NCBI GenBank assembly: GCA_038230695.1
Contig: JBBRMT010000061.1
Location: forward strand, 1-20,488
Direction of reading: 5' to 3'
DNA: 20,488 bases
Source of the DNA: QHBQ01 sp038230695
GTDB taxonomy: Bacteria > Chloroflexota > Chloroflexia > QHBQ01
Every line of letters begins with the position of its first letter. Positions within the stretch are counted from its first letter, which is position 1. The notes beneath the pieces were generated by a model, which saw nothing but the letters and a program-made list of their open reading frames with translations, did not search any database and was not told where the DNA came from. This document shows, in pieces, positions 7,836 through 15,231 of this stretch. The position numbers and the translations under genes were made by a program.

Positions 7836-8510
7836 TTGCCAACACTGCAATGGCTGAGGCTAGGAGGCGTGGCAGTATTGTTGCTAGTATTGGCTAGCTG
7901 CGACAACCCTGCGCCATCTTCGCCAACCCCGGGGGTGGTGAGTGCGCCCACAACGCCAGTAGCGGAGGTATCGCCTACCCCCAGCACAATGTTTCTCGGG
8001 CCGCCTATCGTGATGACCGCTACAGCAACAGTAGTAAGCGGTCGGGAGATAACCTACACCATGACCGCTGGAGCCAGCCACGTCGAGGGCAAGGTTGACT
8101 ACGCAACCATCCCACCCAACGTCATCCCGCCAGTGGGTGGCCCGCACAATCCGGTCTGGCTAAACTGCGGCATCTACGACCAGCCTGTGGCGAACGAGAA
8201 TGCGGTTCACGATCTGGAACACGGCGCGGTTTGGATTACCTACCAACCCAGCCTCGCCAGCGATGCGCTGAACACCCTGCGGGGCATCGCCCGCCAGTAT
8301 CAGAAGGTGGTACTCAGCCCTTATCCTGGTATTTCCGCGCCGATCATCGCTTCGGCCTGGGGCAACAATGGCAATACCGGCTACCAGATCAAGCTCAATC
8401 CCGGCGACTGGAGCGCCTTGCAGGCGTTCCTCAACCGCCACTCTGGCGCAAGCGATGCGCCAGAACCGTCTTCGCCGTGTACTGGCGGGATCGGCAACCC
8501 GCTGCCGTAA
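7836..8510 (+). CDS. DUF3105 family protein, predicted lipoprotein
   Basis: This is a paralogue of the preceding gene; the two DUF3105 domains are about two thirds identical by eye over some 139 residues. The anchor differs: residues 1-21 form a lipoprotein signal peptide with lipobox LASC (19-22), so C22 would be lipidated, followed by a Pro/Ser/Thr-rich linker (23-60). The domain (about 87-210) keeps H104, C111, H125 and H129 in the same motifs. I choose the TTG at 7836 because GAGAGG (7824-7829) is well spaced and it yields a proper signal peptide; longer in-frame versions overlap the upstream gene and bury the signal. The tandem pair looks like a local duplication followed by an anchor change. 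Confidence 0.82.
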   Translation: MPTLQWLRLGGVAVLLLVLASCDNPAPSSPTPGVVSAPTTPVAEVSPTPSTMFLGPPIVMTATATVVSGREITYTMTAGASHVEGKVDYATIPPNVIPPVGGPHNPVWLNCGIYDQPVANENAVHDLEHGAVWITYQPSLASDALNTLRGIARQYQKVVLSPYPGISAPIIASAWGNNGNTGYQIKLNPGDWSALQAFLNRHSGASDAPEPSSPCTGGIGNPLP

Positions 8511-8549
8511 GCAATAAGGGCGAAAAAAAGCCGCCCCACGAAATCAACA

Positions 8550-8577
8550 TTCTACCTTCTACCTTCTACATTCACCC
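8550..8577 (+). repeat. Heptad array, DUF3105-nuoG gap
   Basis: Four period-7 units stand in a row: TTCTACC (8550-8556), TTCTACC, TTCTACA, TTCACCC (to 8577). The array ends three bases before the AGGGGG ribosome binding site of nuoG. No complementary left arm is visible in the 40 bases after the preceding stop, so this is the only one of the six arrays without an inverted partner. Confidence 0.8.
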
Positions 8578-8595
8578 GTAAGGGGGACGACTGGC

Positions 8596-11577
8596 ATGGC
8601 TGACGTAACCGTAACAATTGACGGCATCAAGGTGACAGTGCCGAAGGGTACGTACCTGATTGACGCAGCGCGTAAGGCGGGCATCAACATCTCCAACTTC
8701 TGCTACCTCCCTGGTCTGCGAGCTTATGGCGCGTGCCGGATGTGCATAGTCGAGGTAAGCGGACGCAAGGGCATGGATACAGTCATCTCCTGCGGCACGC
8801 CAGCGGCGGACGGTCAGGTGGTGCTTACCAACACCGAACACGTGCGCGAGGAGAAGCGCCGCGTGCTGCAGGCGCTCGACGTTGACCATCCGGTGGACTG
8901 CCCCATATGCGAGGCTAGCGGGCGCTGCGATTTGCAGGATTATTGCTATGAGTTCGAAGTAACCAAGATCGGTTCACTGGATCGCCCCAAGATCGTGCGC
9001 CCGTTTGAGCGCCTTAGCCCCTTTATTGATATTGACCGCGACCGCTGCGTGCTGTGCGGGCGCTGCGTGCGCGTCTGCGATGAGACGATTGGCGCGGAAG
9101 CGTTGGCCTGGGCTGATCGCGGCATCGAAGCGGCGATCGACTCGACTTTCGGCAAGAGCCTGCTGGACACCCCCTGCACCTCGTGCGGCAGTTGCGTGCA
9201 GGTCTGCCCTGTCGGCGCGCTGTCCAACCACACCTATCAGATCAGCGCCCACAACTGGGAAGTGCAACCCACCCGCACCACCTGCGGGATGTGCAGCGTC
9301 GGTTGCCAGGAATATGTGGAAACCTACCGTGACCGCATCGTGCAGGTTAGCAGCGAGGATAGCGTGGGAGTAAACGATGGGGTGCTGTGCGTCAGCGGAC
9401 GCTATGGTCTCGATTTCGTCAACCATAAGCAACGCCTGGCTAACCCCATGATCAAGCGTGATGGTAAGTTGACCGAGGTTAGCTGGGATGTGGCCCTCGA
9501 TTATGTGGCCGCCAACCTCAGCCGCTACGCTGGTGAGCAAGTGGCCGCGATTGGCAGCAGCCATACCAGCAACGAGGAAGCCTACCTCTTGCAGAAGATC
9601 ATGCGCGGCGGCCTCAAGAGCAACAATATTGACCACGATGCCCGCCTGGGCAGCGCCCATGCCATGCAGGCGCTCGGCGATGCGCTTGGCTATCCTGCGG
9701 CTACCAACGGCTTCCAGGACATCTACATGAACGCCGGTTGCGTGCTTGAGTTCAACAGCAACCTTTACGAAACTCACCCCGTCTTCGCCTACAACTTGCA
9801 GAAGAATGTCAGGATAACCGGCCAGAAGCTGATCGTGATCAATCCGCTGCGTACCCGCCTGGTGGAGTGGGCGACTATCCACCTTGCACCTCGCCCCGGC
9901 ACCGAATTGGCGCTGCTTAATGCGATGGCGCGGGTGATCATCGAAGAGGGGCTGAACGAGGCCGATTACGTCAGCAGCAAGGTGGACGGCTACGAGGATT
10001 ACCTGCGCGGCAGCAAGGCGATGAGCGTTGATGAGGCCGCGACCGAGACCGGCGTACTCGCCGAGGACATTCGCCGCGCCGCCCGCCTCTACGCCAGCGG
10101 TGGCAAGACCGAGCAGCAGCAGGAGATCAAGCTGCCCCCAGTTGCCGACAACACCAGCGTGCCAGTCAGCGATGGTCAGCAGCAGGGCATCAGCGCCCCG
10201 GCGATGGCGAACAGCAGCCAGAGCGCCCCCACCCCAGAGAACGCGGGCGCGGCCAGCCAGTCGCCCGCCCAGGTGCAGGCCCAGGCCACCACTCCCAACC
10301 CTCAGTACAAGGCCAGCAGCATCGTCTATATGCCGGGCGTGATTGCCCGCGCCGCCGATGAGGGCAGCGCGGTCTACGCCCTGGTCAACCTCGCGCTGCT
10401 CACCGGCAACGTGGGGCGCAAGGGCGGTGGGGTCAACCCCTTCGTCGGTCAGAACAACAAGCAGGGTGCAGCCGACAGTGGCTGCCTGCCTGCTTATCTG
10501 CCCGGTTATCAGAGGGTGGACGATGCCGCTGCCCGCACCAAGTTCGCCGCCGCCTGGGGGGTTGACGAACTGCCGATTAGCGTGGGCCGCGACATCAACG
10601 CGATGTACGCGGGCGCGGCGGTGGGCGAGATAAAAGCGATGTTCATCGTTGGCGAAAACCCCGTATTGGCCGACCCGGAACCGGAGCGGGTCAAGCGGGC
10701 GCTGGATAATCTGGAGTTCCTGGTTGTACAGGACATCTTCATGACCGAAACGGCGGAGCTAGCCGATGCGATCCTGCCCGCTGCTAGCTTCGCGGAGAAG
10801 GATGGCACCACCACCAGCGCGGAGCGGCGGGTGCAGCGCATTCGCATGGCGGTCGAGCCACGCGGCCTGGCCCGCCCCGACTGGGCTATCCTTGCCGACC
10901 TGGGCGCACGCCTGGGCCTGAAGATGGAGTACCGCAACCCTAGCAGCATCTTTGGCGAAATGGTCAAGCTGATGCCAATCTATGCCGGTATCAGCTACAG
11001 TCGCCTCGATGTTGCCCGCTACCTTGATCTGGTGGTGCCGATGCCCGGCGCGATGAGCTACAAGCAACTGAAGCTGCAAGGCTACCAGTGGCCGGTGCCT
11101 GATCGCAGCAGCAAGGGTACTGACGTGCTATACGCCGATGGCTTTGGCACACACAGGCCGACCCTGCGTGTGGTAGAATATACCGCACCGCCCGCGACGA
11201 GCGAGCAGATGCCACTGACCTTGACGGCGGCCCGCAGCAGCTATGCCTTCAACATGGGTACTCTCAGCCGCTACAGTCGGGCGCTCAACATCGTCGAGCC
11301 AGCCGACGGCGTGCGGCTCAACCCCGGCGATGCCCAGAAGCTGGGTCTCGCCAACGGTGCGCCGATCAAGCTATTCACCAGCATTGGCGAGGCCAGGAGC
11401 AAGCTAATTGTCACTGAGGACGTGCCACACGGCCAGGCGTTCCTTGCCTCCAGCCAGGCCAACAAGGATGATACTATCAGAGCGACGATGGTGGCCCGCG
11501 ACGGCTACCAGCGGCTCGATAGTGAGCTAATCCCCGACCTGCGCGTGCTGGTCGCCCGCATCGAAGCAGACAAATAA
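8596..11577 (+). CDS. nuoG: NADH-quinone oxidoreductase subunit G, extra-cluster, formate-dehydrogenase-like
   Basis: NuoG is the large peripheral subunit that carries electrons from NuoF towards NuoI. Ligand sets in order: [2Fe-2S] N1b at C36, C47, C50, C66; N5 at H98, C102, C105, C111; a two-cluster ferredoxin-like segment with C151, C154, C157, C161 and C194, C197, C200, C204; and N7 at C230, C233, C237, C265. Canonical NuoG has only one cluster in the ferredoxin-like segment, so one is extra. The C-terminal domain resembles formate dehydrogenase (GQNNKQGAADSG, then AELADAILPAASFAEKDG), but the catalytic Cys/Sec position reads ARLGS (about 349-353), so catalysis is unlikely. A Gln/Ala/Ser/Pro-rich insert lies at about 503-572. 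The ATG at 8596 follows AGGGGG. Length is 993 residues. Confidence 0.94.
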   Translation: MADVTVTIDGIKVTVPKGTYLIDAARKAGINISNFCYLPGLRAYGACRMCIVEVSGRKGMDTVISCGTPAADGQVVLTNTEHVREEKRRVLQALDVDHPVDCPICEASGRCDLQDYCYEFEVTKIGSLDRPKIVRPFERLSPFIDIDRDRCVLCGRCVRVCDETIGAEALAWADRGIEAAIDSTFGKSLLDTPCTSCGSCVQVCPVGALSNHTYQISAHNWEVQPTRTTCGMCSVGCQEYVETYRDRIVQVSSEDSVGVNDGVLCVSGRYGLDFVNHKQRLANPMIKRDGKLTEVSWDVALDYVAANLSRYAGEQVAAIGSSHTSNEEAYLLQKIMRGGLKSNNIDHDARLGSAHAMQALGDALGYPAATNGFQDIYMNAGCVLEFNSNLYETHPVFAYNLQKNVRITGQKLIVINPLRTRLVEWATIHLAPRPGTELALLNAMARVIIEEGLNEADYVSSKVDGYEDYLRGSKAMSVDEAATETGVLAEDIRRAARLYASGGKTEQQQEIKLPPVADNTSVPVSDGQQQGISAPAMANSSQSAPTPENAGAASQSPAQVQAQATTPNPQYKASSIVYMPGVIARAADEGSAVYALVNLALLTGNVGRKGGGVNPFVGQNNKQGAADSGCLPAYLPGYQRVDDAAARTKFAAAWGVDELPISVGRDINAMYAGAAVGEIKAMFIVGENPVLADPEPERVKRALDNLEFLVVQDIFMTETAELADAILPAASFAEKDGTTTSAERRVQRIRMAVEPRGLARPDWAILADLGARLGLKMEYRNPSSIFGEMVKLMPIYAGISYSRLDVARYLDLVVPMPGAMSYKQLKLQGYQWPVPDRSSKGTDVLYADGFGTHRPTLRVVEYTAPPATSEQMPLTLTAARSSYAFNMGTLSRYSRALNIVEPADGVRLNPGDAQKLGLANGAPIKLFTSIGEARSKLIVTEDVPHGQAFLASSQANKDDTIRATMVARDGYQRLDSELIPDLRVLVARIEADK

Positions 11578-11578
11578 T

Positions 11579-11663
11579 GTTGAAGGGTAAATGGTAAATG
11601 GTAAATGGTTAATTGCACTGTGGCTTTCATTCACCATTCACCATTCAACATTTATCATTACCC
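11579..11663 (+). repeat. Heptad-array inverted repeat, nuoG-nuoH gap
   Basis: The left array has GGTAAAT at 11586-11592, 11593-11599 and 11600-11606, then GGTTAAT to 11613; GTTGAAG (11579-11585) fits the period just before it. The right array has ATTCACC (11629-11635), ATTCACC, ATTCAAC, ATTTATC and ATTACCC (to 11663). GGTAAAT and ATTCACC pair at six of seven positions, so the arms form an imperfect stem with several possible registers. The element begins one base after the nuoG stop and ends just before the AGAGGGGG ribosome binding site of nuoH. Confidence 0.85.
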
Positions 11664-11680
11664 GAAGAGGGGGTGCTACT

Positions 11681-13060
11681 ATGCTACAACCCGCAATCAG
11701 CCTGCTGCTGTTGCCGCTGGGGTCGAGCAACCAGGAGTTGTTCAGCCTCGGCTGGTGGATCATCAAGGTGATCGTCATGGCTCTAATCCTGCTCATCACC
11801 CTGACCGCGATGGCGTATGAGACCTACTTCGAGCGCAAGGTGATGGGGCGGATGCAGTCGCGGCTCGGCCCCAACCGTACTGGGCCGTTCGGCCTCTTGC
11901 AGCCTGCCGCCGACGCGCTCAAGCTGCTGACCAAAGAGGATGTTATTCCCGCGCAGGCCGACAAGTGGATTTTCTACTTCGCGCCGATTATCAGCTTCTT
12001 CACCGCTGTCACAGCAGTTTCGGTTGCCCCCTTCGGCGCACCCGGCACCCCGCTGCCTGGCACCAATATTACGCTCGACCCTTACATTGGCGACATCAAT
12101 GTTGGCATCCTGCTCATCCTGGCGCTCTCCTCGTTCGGCGTTTATGGCATCATCATGGCGGGCTGGGCCAGCAACAACAAGTACGCGCTGCTCGGTTCGC
12201 TACGCAGCAGCGCCCAGGTGATCAGCTACGAAATCATCATGGGTATCTCGCTGGTTGGCTGTATGCTGTTCAGCGGCACCCTCAGTTTGGGGGGGATGGT
12301 AAGCTGGCAGGCGGGTTGGGGCGCGGGCCATATGTGGCTAATCCTTATCCAGCCAGTTGCCTTCATCACCTACCTGACTGCAGGTATCGCCGAGACCAAC
12401 CGCAACCCCTTCGACCTACCAGAGGCGGAACAGGAGCTAGTGGCGGGCTACCACGTCGAGTATAGCGGCATCCGCTTCGGCCTGTTCTTCCTCGCCGAGT
12501 ATATCAATATGCTTGTGGTCGCTATTCTGGCAACATCGGTCTTCCTGGGTGGCTGGGATAGCCCCTTCGCCTTCATCGCGGGCTTCACCGGCGACCAACC
12601 CGGCGGGGCAAGCGTGATCGGCTTCATCAGCGGCGCGTCACCGCTCTGGTTCGTGGGTAAGATGTCGTTCTTTATTTTCTTCTACTTCTGGGTTCGCAGC
12701 ACGCTGCCGCGCTTCCGCTACGACCAACTGATGGGCCTGTGCTGGAAGGTGCTGCTGCCGCTCGTCTTCGTCAATATCCTGATTGCGGCGCTGCTGAAGC
12801 AGTTCTTCGACGTAAACGTTAACGGCGCGATTGGCTGGCTCTGGGTTGCGGTGGCAATTGAGCTAGTCTGGGCCGGGGCGGTCGTCTTCGCCCTGTCGCG
12901 GCTGGCATCCAGCAGTTGGTTCACCCATAGCGACAAGCCGAAACTAGTCAGCAACGTGCCGCAACTGCTGCCCCCTGGCGCAAAGCCAATGATGGCTGGC
13001 GACCGCGCCATTCGCCTGGGCAGCGGGCGGGCAGACACCACTGGAGTACAACAGTTATGA
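11681..13060 (+). CDS. nuoH: NADH-quinone oxidoreductase subunit H
   Basis: NuoH is the membrane subunit that closes the quinone chamber and links it to the proton-pumping arm. The 459-residue protein has many hydrophobic helices and the family segments ERKVMGRMQSRLGPNRTGPFG (split across about 51-71), QPAADALKLL (74-83), and AETNRNPFDLPEAEQELVAGY in the conserved acidic loop. It is longer than the usual 320-350 residues because of an extended loop region after helix 7 and a C-terminal helix plus soluble tail (last 50 residues). The ATG at 11681 is supported by AGAGGGGG (11667-11673 region). An in-frame ATG at 11591 would read through the heptad array and is rejected. Its stop lies inside the next array. 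Confidence 0.94.
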   Translation: MLQPAISLLLLPLGSSNQELFSLGWWIIKVIVMALILLITLTAMAYETYFERKVMGRMQSRLGPNRTGPFGLLQPAADALKLLTKEDVIPAQADKWIFYFAPIISFFTAVTAVSVAPFGAPGTPLPGTNITLDPYIGDINVGILLILALSSFGVYGIIMAGWASNNKYALLGSLRSSAQVISYEIIMGISLVGCMLFSGTLSLGGMVSWQAGWGAGHMWLILIQPVAFITYLTAGIAETNRNPFDLPEAEQELVAGYHVEYSGIRFGLFFLAEYINMLVVAILATSVFLGGWDSPFAFIAGFTGDQPGGASVIGFISGASPLWFVGKMSFFIFFYFWVRSTLPRFRYDQLMGLCWKVLLPLVFVNILIAALLKQFFDVNVNGAIGWLWVAVAIELVWAGAVVFALSRLASSSWFTHSDKPKLVSNVPQLLPPGAKPMMAGDRAIRLGSGRADTTGVQQL

Positions 13061-13144
13061 GTTTTAAGTTTTGAGTTTTGAGTTGGAAGTGTAATACAAA
13101 CAAGCCTTTAACTCAAAACTTAGCACTCATAACTCAAAACTTCC
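13053..13144 (+). repeat. Heptad-array inverted repeat, nuoH-nuoI gap
   Basis: Left units: GTTATGA (13054-13060, containing the nuoH stop), GTTTTAA, GTTTTGA, GTTTTGA, GTTGGAA (to 13088). Right units: AACTCAA (13110-13116), AACTTAG, CACTCAT, AACTCAA, AACTTCC (to 13144). Positions 13053-13077 are the reverse complement of 13110-13134 with 23 of 25 matches, one of the two exceptions being a possible G-U pair. The loop is 32 bases. The right array ends two bases before the AAGGGGG ribosome binding site of nuoI. Confidence 0.9.
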
Positions 13145-13158
13145 CGAAGGGGGTCGTA

Positions 13159-13914
13159 ATGGCAACACTGATGGAACAAGTCGAAGGGATGTTCACCACG
13201 CTGAAGACGATGTTCAGCAAGCCGGTGACGGTGCAGTATCCCTTCAAGATGCGCGAACTTGAGCCGCGCTTCCGAGGCGCGGTCGGCTTCCTGCCCCACC
13301 CCAAAACTGGCGATGAGAAGTGCGTCGGCTGCGGGCTGTGCGCTCAGGCTTGCCCGATCAAGTGTATCACTATGGGCGTAATCGAGGACGACAGCGATGG
13401 CGAGGCCACCGACCACAGCGACAAGTGGCACCCCTTCGAGCATTTCTACCTGCCCTTCGCCAACCCGGAGATGGCCGAGGCGAATGGCAAGAAGTTCCGT
13501 TTCTTCTACGACATCAATGAGACCCGCTGTATGTACTGCGGCCTGTGCGTGGAAGCCTGCCCGGTCGAGGCGCTGACCATGAGCCACGTGTTCGAGATGG
13601 CGACTGACAACCGCGCCAATACTGTCTACGGCATAGACAAGATGCTACAAATGGGCAGTATGTACATGGAGGAGACCCGCAACATCGGAGCATCGGGACG
13701 CGCCACCCACATCCCGCTGACCACCATCGGCAAGCCGAAGAAGCTGCGGAGCGGTGGCAAGGACGACAAGGGCAAGAGCGGCAAGCTGGATCTTGGTCCC
13801 AGCGGCAAGCCGCGTCTGATCGAGGAGCCAACGGTGGTGGCCGAGGACGAGGAGTTCGACGCGCAAGGTAATCGCATCCGTCGCATCCGCCCCCAGGCCG
13901 GTGAACGCTGGTAA
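13159..13914 (+). CDS. nuoI: NADH-quinone oxidoreductase subunit I (two [4Fe-4S] clusters)
   Basis: NuoI passes electrons through clusters N6a and N6b to N2. Both ferredoxin motifs are intact: C55, C58, C61, C65 (CVGCGLCAQACP) and C124, C127, C130, C134 (CMYCGLCVEACP). The segment between them (66-123) is longer than usual and acidic, with DDSDGEATD and an aromatic stretch. A C-terminal extension from about 200 has a Lys/Gly-rich part followed by an Arg-rich end; total length is 251 residues against a common 160-220. The ATG at 13159 follows AAGGGGG (13147-13153); the in-frame start at 13078 lies inside the repeat and is rejected. The gene is flanked by repeat arrays on both sides. Confidence 0.94.
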   Translation: MATLMEQVEGMFTTLKTMFSKPVTVQYPFKMRELEPRFRGAVGFLPHPKTGDEKCVGCGLCAQACPIKCITMGVIEDDSDGEATDHSDKWHPFEHFYLPFANPEMAEANGKKFRFFYDINETRCMYCGLCVEACPVEALTMSHVFEMATDNRANTVYGIDKMLQMGSMYMEETRNIGASGRATHIPLTTIGKPKKLRSGGKDDKGKSGKLDLGPSGKPRLIEEPTVVAEDEEFDAQGNRIRRIRPQAGERW

Positions 13915-13925
13915 CGTTGGTAACC

Positions 13926-13985
13926 TGTAGATTAGCAAGTGCGCTAAACAAGCCCGGCGCATTTAATCTACAATCTACAATACTC
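13926..13985 (+). repeat. Short heptad-array inverted repeat, nuoI-methyltransferase gap
   Basis: TGTAGATTA (13926-13934) is the perfect reverse complement of TAATCTACA (13964-13972). The right side is a short period-7 run: AATCTAC (13965-13971), AATCTAC (13972-13978), AATACTC (13979-13985). It touches the AAGAGGAG ribosome binding site of the next gene. This is the shortest of the paired elements. Confidence 0.75.
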
Positions 13986-13999
13986 AAGAGGAGTAACCC

Positions 14000-14830
14000 G
14001 TGGCCGAGCAAACCGCTAACCCCTATATCTTTGGCGACCCTCTGGTTGATCGGCAGCGGCTCGATGCGATTGCCAACGTCTACGGCGATCATATCCGCAG
14101 CAATGCCTACACCTATGTGGGTAAGGGTGTGAAGCGCATCCTCGATGTTGGCTGTGGCGAGGGGCAACTGGGCTTTGCGCTGCTCAGTATGTACCCTGAT
14201 GCCGAACTGGTGGGCATTGATCGCGACGAACAGGCGTTGACCCAGGCGCGACAGTCGGCGGAGCAACAGGGGCTGAAGGCCAGTTTCGTGCAGGGCGACA
14301 TTCAGGACGGTTTGCCCGCTGGCAGCTACGATGTGGTGCTGGCCTTTACCATGCTGGAACACGTGCCGCACTACCAGCAGGCGCTCGAACATATCATCGC
14401 TGCGCTTGTCCCTGGCGGCCACCTCTGGGTGCAGGACATTGCTTCGACAGGTTGCTTTGATGGCTACCCCAACCCCGACTTTCAGCAGGCAGCCAACCTC
14501 TATCTGAAGGCGATGAAGTCGCTGGGCAACAATATGTACATCATGGACGAGCTACCTACCCTGCTTGCCGATATGGAAATGGTGGAGGTCAAGAGCGAAG
14601 CGATAGATTATACGGTGGGCGGTAACACCCAGGATGGTCAGTATATGCTTGCCAACATCATCGGCGGTTTGTATGCAGCAAGGGGCTTCCTGAGCAATAA
14701 GACCGGCGTGGCCGAGCCAGAGATTGCCCGCATTATGGATAGGATTGCCAATGATGCCCTGCTCAACAATAAGCCCGGTTATCTGCGGGCGATGAACGTG
14801 GTGGCCCAGAAGCAAGGGAGCGGGCTTTGA
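14000..14830 (+). CDS. Class I SAM-dependent methyltransferase
   Basis: The 276-residue protein has a seven-strand class I methyltransferase core: motif I ILDVGCGEG (47-55), the acidic end of strand 2 in VGIDRDEQ (71-78), GDIQDGLP (99-106), and DVVLAFTMLEHV (111-122). It has no signal peptide or membrane helix, so it is cytosolic. The substrate is not predictable. A quinone precursor, an assembly factor or an arginine on a Nuo subunit are possibilities suggested only by position; complex I has a known methyltransferase-type assembly factor in mitochondria, but I cannot show kinship. The GTG at 14000 is supported by AAGAGGAG (13986-13993). The stop overlaps the next start by three bases, so the pair is coupled. 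Confidence 0.88.
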   Translation: MAEQTANPYIFGDPLVDRQRLDAIANVYGDHIRSNAYTYVGKGVKRILDVGCGEGQLGFALLSMYPDAELVGIDRDEQALTQARQSAEQQGLKASFVQGDIQDGLPAGSYDVVLAFTMLEHVPHYQQALEHIIAALVPGGHLWVQDIASTGCFDGYPNPDFQQAANLYLKAMKSLGNNMYIMDELPTLLADMEMVEVKSEAIDYTVGGNTQDGQYMLANIIGGLYAARGFLSNKTGVAEPEIARIMDRIANDALLNNKPGYLRAMNVVAQKQGSGL

Positions 14831-15189
14831 ACGAGGGTAGCCTGGGGGAAAAGGTATCTGAGGCGATGTTCGAGTGCTTTCGGGCAGCGCCAGTGCCGCT
14901 GAAGGAGTTGCACGCCTTCGCTCAGGGTCTGGCTTTGAGCTACCTGGGGTTGATAAGTAACCGCAACCCCAATGCTTTCAGCGCATCTCAGTTGCAGCCG
15001 ATGAGCAATATGATTCAGCGCGGAGTAAAGGTAGAGTGGCTAATCGCCGCATTCGATCAGGCGGCGGCCCTGGCTAGCGAATTGCTGAAGGACCAGAAGA
15101 TCACGGTCAGCTTCGCTACCATTATCGCCAAGATGACCGCAGCCCAGGTCAATTTGCAGTCACTAGGATTATACTCACCTCGCTCTTAG
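14827..15189 (+). CDS. Small conserved-looking unknown protein
   Basis: I do not recognise this 120-residue protein. It is predicted mostly helical and soluble, with amphipathic stretches at about 8-18, 22-41, 55-80 and 89-110, no cysteine cluster motif (one Cys, C17) and no membrane helix. It starts at the TTG at 14827, with AAGGGAG (14814-14820) six bases upstream, and its start overlaps the methyltransferase stop as TTGA. Codon use and base composition match the neighbours, so it is probably a real gene. The coupling suggests it works with the methyltransferase, perhaps as a partner or adaptor. It lies 42 bases before nuoJ. Confidence 0.7.
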   Translation: MNEGSLGEKVSEAMFECFRAAPVPLKELHAFAQGLALSYLGLISNRNPNAFSASQLQPMSNMIQRGVKVEWLIAAFDQAAALASELLKDQKITVSFATIIAKMTAAQVNLQSLGLYSPRS

Positions 15190-15231
15190 ATTGAGATTCA
15201 AGGTGAGGGTACTTCGCTGAAGGAGCGGACT

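Noticed and set aside
8550..8577. Heptad arrays as a CRISPR array
   Set aside because: Units are 7 bases and directly adjacent, with no spacers and no cas genes.
8596..11577. Annotating this gene as an active formate dehydrogenase
   Set aside because: The catalytic Cys/Sec position is lost, and the operon context and N7 ligands fit NuoG.
11591..11680. Upstream in-frame start for nuoH at 11591
   Set aside because: It would translate the repeat arrays; the ATG at 11681 has a strong ribosome binding site and normal N-terminus. The same reasoning rejects 13078 for nuoI and 16368 for nuoL.
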